A DNA stretch of 21,747 bases, taken from contig CAZVAP010000009.1 in the NCBI GenBank assembly GCA_964625125.1, positions 1 to 21,747 on the forward strand, written 5' to 3'. The stretch comes from CAZVAP01 sp964625125. Its GTDB lineage: Bacteria > Patescibacteriota > Gracilibacteria > Absconditabacterales > Absconditicoccaceae. The translations under genes and the position numbers were made by a program. Of the stretch, positions 8,611-17,206 are shown in pieces. A model generated the notes under the pieces. That model was not told where the DNA came from. It made no database searches and saw only the letters and a list, made by a program, of their open reading frames with translations. The stretch's first letter is position 1, and every line of letters starts with the position of its first letter.

Positions 8611-9464
8611 GATGAATTATAGCAGCTATAATCTTACTATTAGCTACATTTTTTACCCTAAAAATATGGATATGGCTTTACAATACAGCTTTTGGAATAA
8701 AAAATAATAAAAAAATTATATTCATTAGTTTAATTGTAGGATGAATTGCTGCTTGAACTATATTATTTTTCCCACAAATAATACATCATTTTAGTTTAAA
8801 AACTTTTACAGACTATTCGTTTTCTACCAAAGTTGCATTAATATTTATCACATATTTAAACACTATAAGTTTATTATTTACAGCTATTTTAGGCAGGTTT
8901 TCCAAAAAACAAATTATAAATTTAGCTATTCTAGATACAATTTTTATCCTTTTGTTTTTTTTACTTAAAAAACTTAACATAGAAGAATATACTTTAAACA
9001 TAATTTTATATTACCTTTTTGTAGCTTATTGAGAAGAAACTATAAAAAATCAACTAGCTTTTTGAATAAACAATAAATTATGAGTAGTTAAATCAGATTT
9101 ATTATTATACCATATTTTAGTAGCTATAGGATTTGCTTTTTGGGAAAACTTAGTATATTTAAGTTGAGTAATTTGATTTCAAACTTTTATAGTTACTTTA
9201 ATGTGAGGATTGTGAATAGTAATTACTAGAGGAATTATAGGTTTTTGAGCACATAGTTTTTATTCAAGTCTAATAGGAATGTGAAATATATTATGAGCTA
9301 TACTAATGTTATTTTTTATTATTTTAGCAATGCTAGTACATTACGGATATGATTTAAGTTTATATTTTAATTATAAAATTATCATCCCATTTTTTATTGT
9401 AGTATTTTACCTTTGGATAAGCTGGATTTTTTATAAAATTGATAGGATTTATATTGAAAACTAA
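8604..9464 (+). CDS. PrsW-like intramembrane protease
   Basis: A 286-residue, very hydrophobic protein with about eight membrane segments. Conserved polar residues match the PrsW/CaaX-protease-like superfamily: EETIK with E144, E145 and K148; GFAFWENLVYL with E181-N182; an RGIIGFGAHSFYSS segment with H217; and LVHYGYDL with H246 and D250. In Bacillus, PrsW makes the site-1 cut in the anti-sigma factor RsiW. Here an ECF sigma and membrane anti-sigma pair lies 4-5 kb away, so a similar role is an attractive inference. The ATG at 8604 overlaps the end of the upstream wecA-like gene by seven bases, suggesting translational coupling. The alternative ATG at 8612 is in a frame that leads nowhere. 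Its TAA overlaps the stop of the opposing murA-like gene. Low similarity outside the motifs keeps this call moderate. Confidence 0.72.
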
Positions 9465-10675
9465 ATTTCTTTAATATTTACTCATAAGTTCTGCAGTTTT
9501 TCTATTACATTTTCATATCATCTTTTAATAATATGTTCATTTGTAATAATTGTTTCACCTTCAGCAATTACTCAGGCTAAAATTAAACTTGCTCAAGCTC
9601 TTAAATCTTTACTATTTACATAAGTTCATTTTAATTTTCTTTGTCAAATAATTAAAACTTCATGAGGATTTAAAATTTCAACATAAGCTCCCATATTTTC
9701 TAATTCTGAAAAATAAGAAAATCTTCATTCAAACAAAACTTCATGAATTTTGCTAATACCATTAATTTGAGTTAATAAAACTCAAAAAATACTTTGTAAA
9801 TCAGTAGGGAAACCTGGATAAATCATAGTTTGTAATTTCACTGGCTTATAATTTTTTTTATTAAAAGAATTAACTTTAATAAAATCAGATCCAACTTCAT
9901 AATTTATACCAATTAAATTTGAAATAGCAAAAACTGAATTTAAATGTTCTGGAACAACATTTTTAATAACAATTTCACTATTATCAGCCAAAGCCCCTAA
10001 AACAAAATAAGTACCAGCTTCAATATAATCTGAAACTATTTCATACTCATAACTTAAGATATTAATAGATGATGGTTTTATAATAAACCTATGGTCAAAT
10101 CCTATTTTAATATTTGCTCATAAATTTCTTAAAAATTTAACTAAATCAATTACATGTGGCTCAATGGCTGCATTAACAAGATGAATTTCATAATCAATTT
10201 TGTCCAAAAAACTTAAATAAATCAATAAAGCTTCAGTAGCAGTTACAGAAAAAGAATCTAAAATTATCTTTTTATTTGGCTTAGAGACTACCTTAAAAAT
10301 CTTTCTATCACTTTTTTGAATTACTTTAACTCAAGCCTGTTCAAACCCTCTATCAAAAGTATCTAAAGGTCTTTTCCCTAAGCTACATCATCAACAATTA
10401 GAAAAAGGAATTTTTCAAAACTTAAATAAAGCCACAGGAATCATCAAAATACTACTTCTTATCCTTTCTACTAAAGGACCTGTTAAATTTCATTTTTGTA
10501 AATTTTCCATTCAAATTTTATCCAAAATTTCTACATCCAAAATTTTAGGCAAATTAGTTAATGAAACTTGTTTATCAACTAAATAATTAGCTGCTAAAAT
10601 AGGCAAAGCTGCATTTTTACTAGCTGATATAACAACTTCTCATTCCAAGTCAGGAGAATAACTTACCTTAAACAT
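9461..10675 (-). CDS. murA: UDP-N-acetylglucosamine 1-carboxyvinyltransferase (MurA-like)
   Basis: A 404-residue enolpyruvyl transferase, close to the 417-420 of MurA, which makes the first committed step to peptidoglycan (PEP onto UDP-GlcNAc, cytosol). SASKNAALPIL near residue 18 is the SGAKNAALP substrate motif. CGGCSLGKRPLDTF (about 94-107) matches the active-site loop GGCAIGxRPxD, with Cys97 at the position of E. coli Cys115; both loop glycines are TGA. Later signatures are TATEALL, VNAAIEPHVIDL, YPGFPTDLQS, FEGRFSYFSEL, and DLRAGASLILAG near the C-terminus. The active Cys implies fosfomycin sensitivity as a family inference. The start follows directly on the T run of the terminator at 10676-10709. 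Its TAG stop overlaps the TAA of the PrsW-like gene tail to tail. Confidence 0.9.
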
Positions 10676-10709
10676 AAAAAAAACTTAAGGAATAAATCTC
10701 CTTAAGTTT
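10676..10709 (-). terminator. Rho-independent terminator abutting the murA-like start
   Basis: AAACTTAAGGA (10681-10691) pairs with TCCTTAAGTTT (10699-10709), an 11-base-pair stem with a seven-base loop. On the minus strand it is followed by eight T, after which the murA-like ATG begins at once. It would end the transcript of the small genes at 11688-10738. An AAGGAG sequence lies inside the hairpin about 20 bases before the ATG. Confidence 0.75.
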
Positions 10710-10737
10710 TATAGTTTTTAATTTAACTTTCAACTTT

Positions 10738-11070
10738 TTATGATTTCAATTCATTTTCTTGGTAATCTTCATAACTAGCATAATCTGAAGAATGTAATAC
10801 ATCAGTAATAAGCTTATCAATTCATTTTTTATCAGTAATAACCTCTAATTTAATATTTCAGGTAAATTGTCCATCTTTAAGCTCCCAAAACATATATAAA
10901 TCTGGATATTGTTTTTTTAATAATCTATAAGCAACTCAATATTTAGAATCTTTTAATGGATTTTGTTCTAACCAAAAATGATTTGGTTCTTCCTCTAACA
11001 TCAATAATTTAGCACCACTTTTGGTTTCAATCAATTTTAAAGTTAAATTTTTTTCAAACAAAACTTTCAT
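10738..11070 (-). CDS. Unrecognised small protein, 110 residues
   Basis: ATG at 11070 opens a soluble, mixed-charge protein beginning MKVLFEKNLTLKLIETKSG. Alternating short hydrophobic runs in the first half (LTLKLIE, AKLLMLEE) and the FTGNIKLEVI segment look like beta strands, and the C-terminus is acidic (SYEDYQENELKS). TGA codons within are read as Gly. It follows the 199-residue gene by 18 bases on the same strand and is itself followed by a strong terminator, so these two form a small operon. I recognise no family and see no signal peptide or membrane helix. Confidence 0.65.
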
Positions 11071-11088
11071 ATTTTTATAAATTACAAA

Positions 11089-11688
11089 CTAAATTTTACC
11101 TTGCCAATATAATTTATCAGCCAATAATTTCTCACAAGTTGTTTTCAATGCAATATATTCTTCATATCAAGTTTCTACCTCAACCTCTTCAAAAAAATTA
11201 TTTTCCATCATTTTCTTAAAAATTTCTTTTGGGATAACAAACTCAATTTGTAATTTTAAAGGATCTGTTGAATCAACATAAAAGTTCATAAAAACATAAT
11301 AACCACTTTTCTCAAATTTACTACTTACAACAATATCTCCCCTATTAGCTCCAGTAGATTTTCTAACATCAATACCTTTCAATTTCCAATGTTCCAGTTG
11401 TTCTAAAGTTTTTCATAATGGAGTATGAAACTCAACAAATTCCATAAATCTTTCTCAAGCATTAAATATACATTCCTTTAAATCAGTATCTTGTATAAAC
11501 TCTTCTGTAGAAAAATAATGCTTAAGTAATGGAACAATAGAATTAATAAAATCATCTTTCTCACGTTTAAACTCTTTTGGTTCTTCAAAAATTATTTCTA
11601 TCTCATCAAATTTTGTTTGTAATTTATCTATTATATCAGTAATATTTTCCAATTTAATAAATTTGGTTTTAAATACTTTTTTATTCAT
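11089..11688 (-). CDS. Unrecognised soluble protein, 199 residues
   Basis: Two long open stretches join through TGA (Gly) codons into one 199-residue protein. It starts at the ATG at 11688, preceded by an A-rich AAAAAAAAGATA leader; a GTG at 11715 in the same frame is possible but would start in the hairpin. The N-terminal half is charged and helical (NITDIIDKLQTKFDEIE, EFKREKDDFINSIVPLL). The second half has predicted strands around DIVVSSKFEKSGYYVFMNF and KLQIEFVIPKEIF. There is no signal peptide or membrane segment. The layout, a helical start then a beta sheet, is like a small binding domain, but I recognise no family. It ends in TAG and is followed by the 110-residue gene. Confidence 0.65.
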
Positions 11689-11710
11689 TATCTTTTTTTT
11701 ATTAAATAAA

Positions 11711-11733
11711 AGCACCTAACAAGTGTAGGTGCT
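11711..11733 (-). terminator. Hairpin, probable terminator of the dnaN-pilin operon
   Basis: AGCACCTA (11711-11718) and TAGGTGCT (11726-11733) form an eight-base-pair stem with a seven-base loop. The minus-strand tail is TTTTATTT, a weak but acceptable T run. It lies 31 bases beyond the last gene of the long operon and just before the 199-residue gene. Confidence 0.6.
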
Positions 11734-11761
11734 ATAATAATAGTTTAATTAAAAATTTCAA
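11734..11761 (-). promoter_or_regulatory. Putative promoter for the two small genes
   Basis: On the minus strand TTGAAA (11761-11756) and TATTAT (11739-11734) with 16 bases between. Transcription would begin near 11727, inside the hairpin, so the new transcript would carry only part of it while read-through from upstream would carry all of it. Confidence 0.4.
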
Positions 11762-11764
11762 GCC

Positions 11765-12235
11765 TTATTTAAGATTTTTTTGTAATTCCTCCTCTACTGA
11801 CTTAATTAATTCATTAAACATATCCTGAGATAAATTAGAAATATTTCAAATTTTTTTACTTTTAACTACCTCTAAAATAAGCTTTATATCATCCTTATCT
11901 ATAAAACCTGTTTTTAACAGATAGTCTACATATTCAGAAACTTTAGAATACTTATTTTCTAAAACAGGATTAAAAATTGCATATAATTTTTCATATTTTC
12001 AATCTACAATATAAGAAAATACATTAGCTAAAACAGAATCATTATAATAAAATTTTTCCAATATTTTTTCCAAAAACTTAGCTTTTTTAGCATTATCCTT
12101 TTGATTTGCTTTAACTTGCTGTTTTGCTGCAGCTGCTTTTTTAGCATCTTCCTGAACTCTTTGTTTTTCTTCTTCAGACACCTCAGCTGAGGAACCTATC
12201 CCAGCAAAACTATCAAGATTATTTAGTTCTTCCAT
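11765..12235 (-). CDS. Charged, Ala/Lys-rich helical protein, 156 residues
   Basis: The first 20 residues (MEELNNLDSFAGIGSSAEVS) look flexible. Residues 20-60 are a long charged helix rich in Lys, Ala, Gln and Glu (EEEKQRVQEDAKKAAAAKQQ), probably a coiled coil or nucleic-acid-facing helix. The rest is helical, with DYLLKTGFIDKDDIKLILE and a C-terminal IKSVEEELQKNLK. There is no signal peptide or membrane helix. It begins three bases after the stop of the winged-helix gene, so the two are co-translated, and it is the last gene before the hairpin at 11711-11733. I recognise no family; a cytoplasmic partner of the upstream regulator is a guess. Confidence 0.65.
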
Positions 12236-12238
12236 TTT

Positions 12239-12790
12239 TTAATTTTTACTTAGTAAACTATTTAACTTAGTTAGAGTAATCACAAACTTATCAGCATATT
12301 TAAGCCTTTTTTCAAAATTTTCCTTTAAGAAAAAAGCTGCTTTAATATCTATAAAATATTCATCAAAAAACAAAGCTATCTTTTTTTTAACATCATTTAA
12401 AAAAGCTTCTTCTACTGGATTGTAAACCAATACTAAATCAACATTTATTTTATCTGAATTATCCAAAAAAAATAAATCTCAACACCAATATGAATCTAAA
12501 AAATAATATTCATTTAAAAGACTATCTAGAAAATTTAAAAAATCAAAAACAAATATATTAAAAATCATTTTTTTAGCCTTTGGAGCATAAACTAACTGCC
12601 AACGATTCCCAGTTTTGTTTTTTAAAATAATTCAAGCTTCTTCAAGATTATCAATCTGCTTTTTTATAGCTGGGAAAGATTGTTTTAAATTAGATTCTAG
12701 CTCTCTTGCAGAAACACCCTCTTGTTTAAACATCAAATACTTTAAAATATCAACTTTTGTTTTATTTCCAAAAAGTAAATTTATATTCAT
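12239..12790 (-). CDS. Winged-helix protein with a nucleotidyltransferase-like C-terminal domain
   Basis: A 183-residue protein. Residues 1-65 are a winged helix: LLFGNKTKVDILKYLMFKQ, then VSARELESNLKQSFPAIKKQ as the recognition-helix region and IDNLEEAGIILKNKTGNRW as the wing. This is the arrangement of the ArsR-like regulators fused to a MNT/KNT-type nucleotidyltransferase fold found in archaea and candidate-phyla bacteria. The second half, INVDLVLVYNPVEEAFL then IALFFDEYFIDIKAAFF and NFEKRLKYADKF, resembles that fold (compare family text such as DLLIVGD and EEFKERL). The catalytic GS-x-D motif is not visible, so it may bind rather than catalyse. The ATG shares one base with the stop of the pilin-like gene (TAATG). 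It is probably a DNA-binding regulator of this operon or an antitoxin-like protein; the target is unknown. Confidence 0.65.
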
Positions 12791-14016
12791 TAATAAGGTT
12801 TAATACTAAATGTAGTTTGCAAATTCATTTTATATTTTATAAGTCTTTCAGGATTTAGCTTAGTTTTATAATTAGTAGGATAAAATTGTGTGGTAAGCCT
12901 TATTCTAATATAAGGATAAATTTGTATTTTATCATCATCCCATCACAAATTAGGATCTACGGTTGGGAAAATAGCTAAATCAAAGTCTCTTACAGTTAAA
13001 TCATTAATTGTTAAATCAACCCATCAATCATCTACATTAGCAGGAAGTTTATAACCTGATAATCCTCAATTTGGATCGATACTTTGTCAATTACATATAA
13101 AACCTTGTTGTTTATCACAAGCCCAGGTGTCAATTTTTCAATCATGAGAATAAGGTCAAAATGTTTCAATATTATGATCCTGTCCTATATCAAATCATTT
13201 TAATTTTAAAATTTGTAATTTATATAACTTTTCGCCAGTTGAAATAGTTCAATCTTTATTAAAATCTTCCTGTTTTACAAGTTTTCTTCTAATAAAAATT
13301 CTATGTCTTTTATCTTTTGAAATTAAATATAACTCTTTAACATGCAAATTATCTCCTACTGCAACTGGTCCAATTCCCAAATCTAAATCATCATCATCTC
13401 CTTCACATCACATATAACCATCAGCATTTGCTTTTACATCCCAAAACTGTAATGCATACTCACCAAATGATTGTTTTTTCCCTGCTCAATTTCATTCTCA
13501 GCCTACATTTTCCCAGCAACCACTACCAGAATTTAAATTATCTTCTGTTTGATAATAAATATAATTTGTACCAGTATTATCAGTATCTCATTCACAATCA
13601 TGATCTCATCAAGGAATTTCATCAGGATAATTATTATCATCTCACTTAGAAGTACAATAGTACAAAATATTATAACTTCAAGTAGAATCCTTTATAGAAT
13701 TTTCATTACCATAAGCTGTAAAATCTGAACAATAACCAGAAGTTCAAACATTCCAAGAAAAGTTATCTCAACCATTATTTCAATTACAACCTACTATTCT
13801 TCTATTAAAATATTCCTCATAATCGATAGTATAGTTTTTCATTAAAATATTTAACTTTTCAACTAAGTTATTTGTATTTTTAATTAAAATTGATTTAGCA
13901 AAAATATCAGTTCTTAATTTTTCCATTTGAAAATAAATTGATATAACTACTGTCAATATTAGTGAAAAAATAGTTACAGCTATTATCATTTCTACTAAAG
14001 TAAAAGCTTTTTTCAT
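12790..14016 (-). CDS. Large type IV prepilin-like protein with an EF-hand loop
   Basis: A 408-residue protein with the class III signal MKKAFTLVEMIIAVTIFSLI: prepilin peptidase would cut before Phe, with Glu at mature position 5 and a long N-terminal helix that inserts in the membrane. Beyond about residue 80 it is Gly/Asp/Asn/Tyr-rich with many Cys (SGYCSDF, LYYCTSKGDD, DCEGD, GSGCWEN, MGCEGDDDD, ICNGQS), suggesting disulfides outside the cell. Residues 251-262, DFNKDGTISTGE, are a textbook calcium-binding EF-hand loop (DxNxDGxIxxxE) whose Gly is a TGA codon. The size is well above a typical major pilin (about 150-200), so a minor pilin or tip adhesin is likely. An in-frame TTG lies one codon upstream. 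Its stop overlaps the next ATG by one base. It is in the dnaN-MoxR operon. Confidence 0.82.
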
Positions 14017-14031
14017 CAATCAATATTAATA

Positions 14032-14277
14032 CTAAAAATCATCTTCAAAAATATCCTTTGGTTTTCACTTAATAAAAGATTGAAAAAACAACACTGCAAC
14101 TGCTCAAAATATCATTGACAAAAATATTATAACAATTAATCAAGTAGGTAAACTAACATAATTCGAATTACCAAACAAAAACATATTAGTACTTGATAAG
14201 TATACCAAGTTAATAAAATAAATTATCAATAACATAATGAACACAACAAATAAAACAAAACCATATAAGAATTTCAT
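14032..14277 (-). CDS. Small two-helix membrane protein, 81 residues
   Basis: The ATG at 14277 follows the MoxR stop by two bases, so it is probably translated from the same message. Two hydrophobic helices lie at about residues 3-24 (FVLFVVFIMLLIIYFINLVY) and 43-66 (GLIVIIFLSMIFGAVAVLFF), joined by a short loop with SNYVSLP. An acidic cytoplasmic tail (KGKPKDIFEDDF) ends in TAG. The general plan resembles LapA/DUF1049 envelope proteins, but the match is only in shape and I do not claim it. It lies between the MoxR ATPase and the large prepilin, which hints at a role in the same envelope machine. Confidence 0.65.
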
Positions 14278-14279
14278 AA

Positions 14280-15341
14280 TTATTTTTTAATAGATAAAAG
14301 TTTTTTACAAATCACTTCGTCTACTAACCTATTGTTTATCAAAGCATCCAAACTAAGCTTTATTCTATGTCTTAATACTGGTAAAACAACCATATTAACA
14401 TAATTTATTTTAACTTGAGTATCACCTGCTAAATAAGCAACAGCTTTGGATGCTTTAAGTAATGATATAGTAGCTCTTGGTGATGGTCAAAGCAAAATAT
14501 TTTTATCTTTTTTTCTAAGTTGCTCAACAATATTTGTAATATAATCTTTAATTTCATCTGTAACTACAATATTATCTACTTGTTTTTGAAGTTCAATAAG
14601 TTGTTCTTTAGTAAACAAAGGAGCAATATCATCTAAAGATTTCTCAAAAACTTCTAATATTTTTAATTCCTCTTCTTTAGAAGGATATTCAACTAAAACT
14701 TTCATTAAAAATCTATCCATTTGAGCTTCAGGTAAAGGATAAGTTCATTCTTGTTCTATTGGATTTTGAGTTGCCATAACAAAAAAAGGTTCAGGTAATT
14801 TATATGTTTGTCACCCAATAGTTACTTGTTTTTCTTGCATAGCCTCAAGCAAAGCTGATTGTACTTTTGGAGTTGCTCTATTAATTTCATCAGCAAGAAG
14901 TAAATTAGTAAATATAGGTCAAAAAAAAACTTTAAATTTATTTTCTTTTTTATCAAAAATTTCTCATCAAATTATATCTGCTGGCAACATATCTGGAGTG
15001 AATTGTATTCTTTTAAAATCTAGTCCCATTAACTTTGACAAAACTAAAATAGTTCTGGTTTTTGCTAAACCTGGAGCTCCTTCAACCAAAATATGTCAAT
15101 TACTTAAAATTGATACTAAAATACTTTTTAATAGATTATCTGAACCTACAATATACTCTTTTAGCTTAGAATATAATTTTAAAAATTCAGAATTAGATAT
15201 TTCTAAAGGTTCAAGTTCTTTGGCAAAAATTGTATTTTTCCAATCAAAATCAGTATTAGGTTTTACCTGTTTTTTTTCTATAGACAAATATATAACAGAT
15301 ATTCCTACAACTAACATTAACACAATTAAAAAAGCTAGCAT
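14280..15341 (-). CDS. MoxR-family AAA+ ATPase with an N-terminal membrane anchor
   Basis: A 353-residue MoxR ATPase. Residues 1-22 ([20 protein letters not shown]) are a membrane helix, unusual because MoxR proteins are normally soluble. Then come [14 protein letters not shown] (82-95, Walker A; the first Gly is a TGA codon), [22 protein letters not shown] (about 147-156, Walker B), [34 protein letters not shown] (sensor 1 region) and DRFLMKV. A C-terminal lid has [19 protein letters not shown]. MoxR proteins act as chaperones, often for a von Willebrand-type partner encoded next door; no such partner is seen here. Instead it sits between a prepilin and a small membrane protein. It may remodel a membrane complex. 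The start ATG is chosen so that the hydrophobic helix is included; a soluble start inside it is less likely because the Walker domain begins only at residue 82. Confidence 0.87.
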
Positions 15342-15363
15342 ATTAGCAAATTAAATTAATAAA

Positions 15364-15990
15364 TTATTCAGACCATTTTTCACAAGTTCAATTAGCACCT
15401 AATTTTAAACAAAAATAACTTTTAAACAAATAAGACCTTGGATCTATAATTAATTTATATTTTTGTAGGCAATTATTATTAGAAGGATGATCACAATAAT
15501 AAAAGTAAACAACACCTGTATGACTTGAAGACAACTTATCAGTTCAGCTATAAAGTTCCATTGGAGATTCAGAAGTAGTAGAATTATCTACTTGTAAGCC
15601 TGCTTTAATTTTAACTTTTGATATATCTCAGCTTAAGAAAGTATGATAAGTTCTAGTATAACATTTATTAATTTCATCTACTCAATTGCCTACTAGTTTT
15701 ATAGGTTTTTTTACAACTCAAGAATAATCTAAAATTATCTGCTGATTTGATTTATCAAAAATTACATTATAATAATTAGGAGCAATATATTTACCACCAG
15801 TTAAAACACCTTTTTGAGATAAAGCTTCTTGAAAAAATTTATCTAACTTACCATATATTTTAACATAACATGTATCAAAATTAGCTCTATTAATCTGCTT
15901 ATATGAAAACATTCTTCATATAGCTGCAATAATAATCCCAATAATAATAACTACTATTAAAAGTTCCATTAAAGTAAAAGCTTTTTTCAT
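15364..15990 (-). CDS. Type IV prepilin-like protein
   Basis: A 208-residue protein with the class III signal MKKAFTLMELLIVVIIIGII; cleavage would fall before Phe and Glu is at mature position 5. A hydrophobic helix continues to about residue 28 (IIIAAIG), followed by a globular domain with NKCYTRTYH, YFYYCDHPSNNNC, and a Cys-containing end (YFCLKLGANGTCEKWSE). The six or so cysteines suggest disulfides. The size fits a pseudopilin or a minor pilin. The ATG is 9 bases after the dnaN stop, so it is cotranscribed with dnaN. A second, larger prepilin lies downstream. No pilus motor, platform or peptidase gene is in the window. Several Gly in the globular domain are TGA. Confidence 0.85.
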
Positions 15991-15999
15991 AATGTTTTT

Positions 16000-17121
16000 T
16001 TATTCTTTTAAAGGCCTTATTACAAATCTATATCCTTCATCTCCCTGATCTTTTATTAAAATTGGCTTTTCACTATCAAAAATATTAAAAATAACTTCCT
16101 CTCCTTCTACATACTTAAGAAAATCTAATATACTTTTTCAGTTTAGTCCTAGACTAATAACTTCTCCATCAAAAATAGCTGGAATCTGTGTTACTCATTC
16201 TCACAAATCAGTTTCACCTGAAGATATAATTAATTTTTCTTCATCAGGAATAAACTTTACAAAGTAGCTAATATCTTTTGAAAATAAAGAAACTTTTCTA
16301 ATAGCTTTTTCTAATAAATTTTTATCAACAATAATCTTAAAATTATATGTAGGTAAAATAATTTTTTCATAATCAGGGTATTGTCCTGCAATTAAATTTG
16401 TTTTTACTAATATTTCAAAATCATCTATTTTAAAAGCAAAACTAACCATTTTATTATCATACTCAACCTTAACTTCTTCTACACCTGAAGCTAAAGATAA
16501 ATCAGAAATTTTTTTAATCTCAGCTAAAGTATGCTTCGGTATAACTAATTCAAACTCCTTTCCTAAAGAAGTATTTAGTCTATATTCTGCTAACCTAAAA
16601 CTATCAGTTCAAACAAAAGCTACAAAATCTGAAGATGATTTTAACAACATTCAAGTAATAATTGTTGTAAAGCTTTTATCTGGTATAGAAGATTCTACTC
16701 TTTCAATTCATTTACTTAAGATGTCAGCAGAAATCTCAAAAGAATCTGGATTTTCTATATCTGGTACTGCTACATACTCATTTATAGAAATTCATTTAAA
16801 CTCAAATTTATCTGGTCAAGCTATAATTGTTAATAAAGTTCCATCATCCTTTCACTCCATTAAAATATCATCAGAATCTGATACTTTTATAGCATCCAAT
16901 AACATTTTAGCATTTACAGTAATAGCTCATTCTGATTCAATTTTAGCTGGCAAAGTAATATTTATAAATTTATTCATATCAGTAGCCTTTAATTCCAATG
17001 TATCAATTTTACCAGTAATAGCCACATTTTCTAAAATAGGTAAAGTAGAATTTCTACTTACAAATCTACTAGCCAATTCCAAAGCTGGAAGTAGTTTCTT
17101 TTTTTCAACTTCAAATTTCAT
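16000..17121 (-). CDS. dnaN: DNA polymerase III sliding clamp, beta subunit
   Basis: A 373-residue protein of normal length for the beta clamp, the ring that holds the replicative polymerase on DNA. MKFEVEKKKLLPALELASRF, then STLPILENVAI and LELKATDMN, match domain 1. Domain 2 carries VAVPDIENPDSFEIS in place of the usual PxxDFPxLP, then IPDKSFTTIITGMLL and TDSFRLAEYR. Domain 3 has LPTYNFKIIVDKNLLEKAIRKV, and the end (YRFVIRPLKE) matches the usual YVVMPMR-type C-terminus. Many TGA codons are Gly. It is not beside dnaA/recF here as in many bacteria; it is instead the first gene of an operon with prepilin and MoxR genes. A promoter is seen at 17155-17182. Confidence 0.93.
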
Positions 17122-17154
17122 TAATAAAATTTTAAATAAGTAAAACTTAAAAGG

Positions 17155-17182
17155 ATTGTAAAAAAAAAGTAAAAATTTGCAA
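17155..17182 (-). promoter_or_regulatory. Putative promoter for dnaN and the pilin/MoxR operon
   Basis: On the minus strand TTGCAA (17182-17177) and TACAAT (17160-17155) with a 16-base, T-rich spacer. The ATG of dnaN follows at 17121. It is the only strong pattern in the 85-base gap behind the sugar-transferase gene. Confidence 0.5.
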
Positions 17183-17206
17183 GATAAAACAACTAAAATT
17201 TAGTAT

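Noticed and set aside
8612..8614. ATG at 8612 as the start of the PrsW-like gene
   Set aside because: It is in a different frame from the EE...E...H motifs; the ATG at 8604 gives the full membrane protein.
14998..15354. A 118-codon plus-strand open frame
   Set aside because: It lies antisense to the MoxR gene, whose Walker A and other motifs are clear.
16721..17143. A 140-codon open frame on the plus strand
   Set aside because: It is the antisense of dnaN, Ser-rich and without family features; an artefact of AT-rich sequence.
17191..17203. The palindrome ACTAAAATTTAGT behind the sugar-transferase gene as a terminator
   Set aside because: It has only six complementary A/T-rich pairs, no real loop and no T run directly after it; not convincing.
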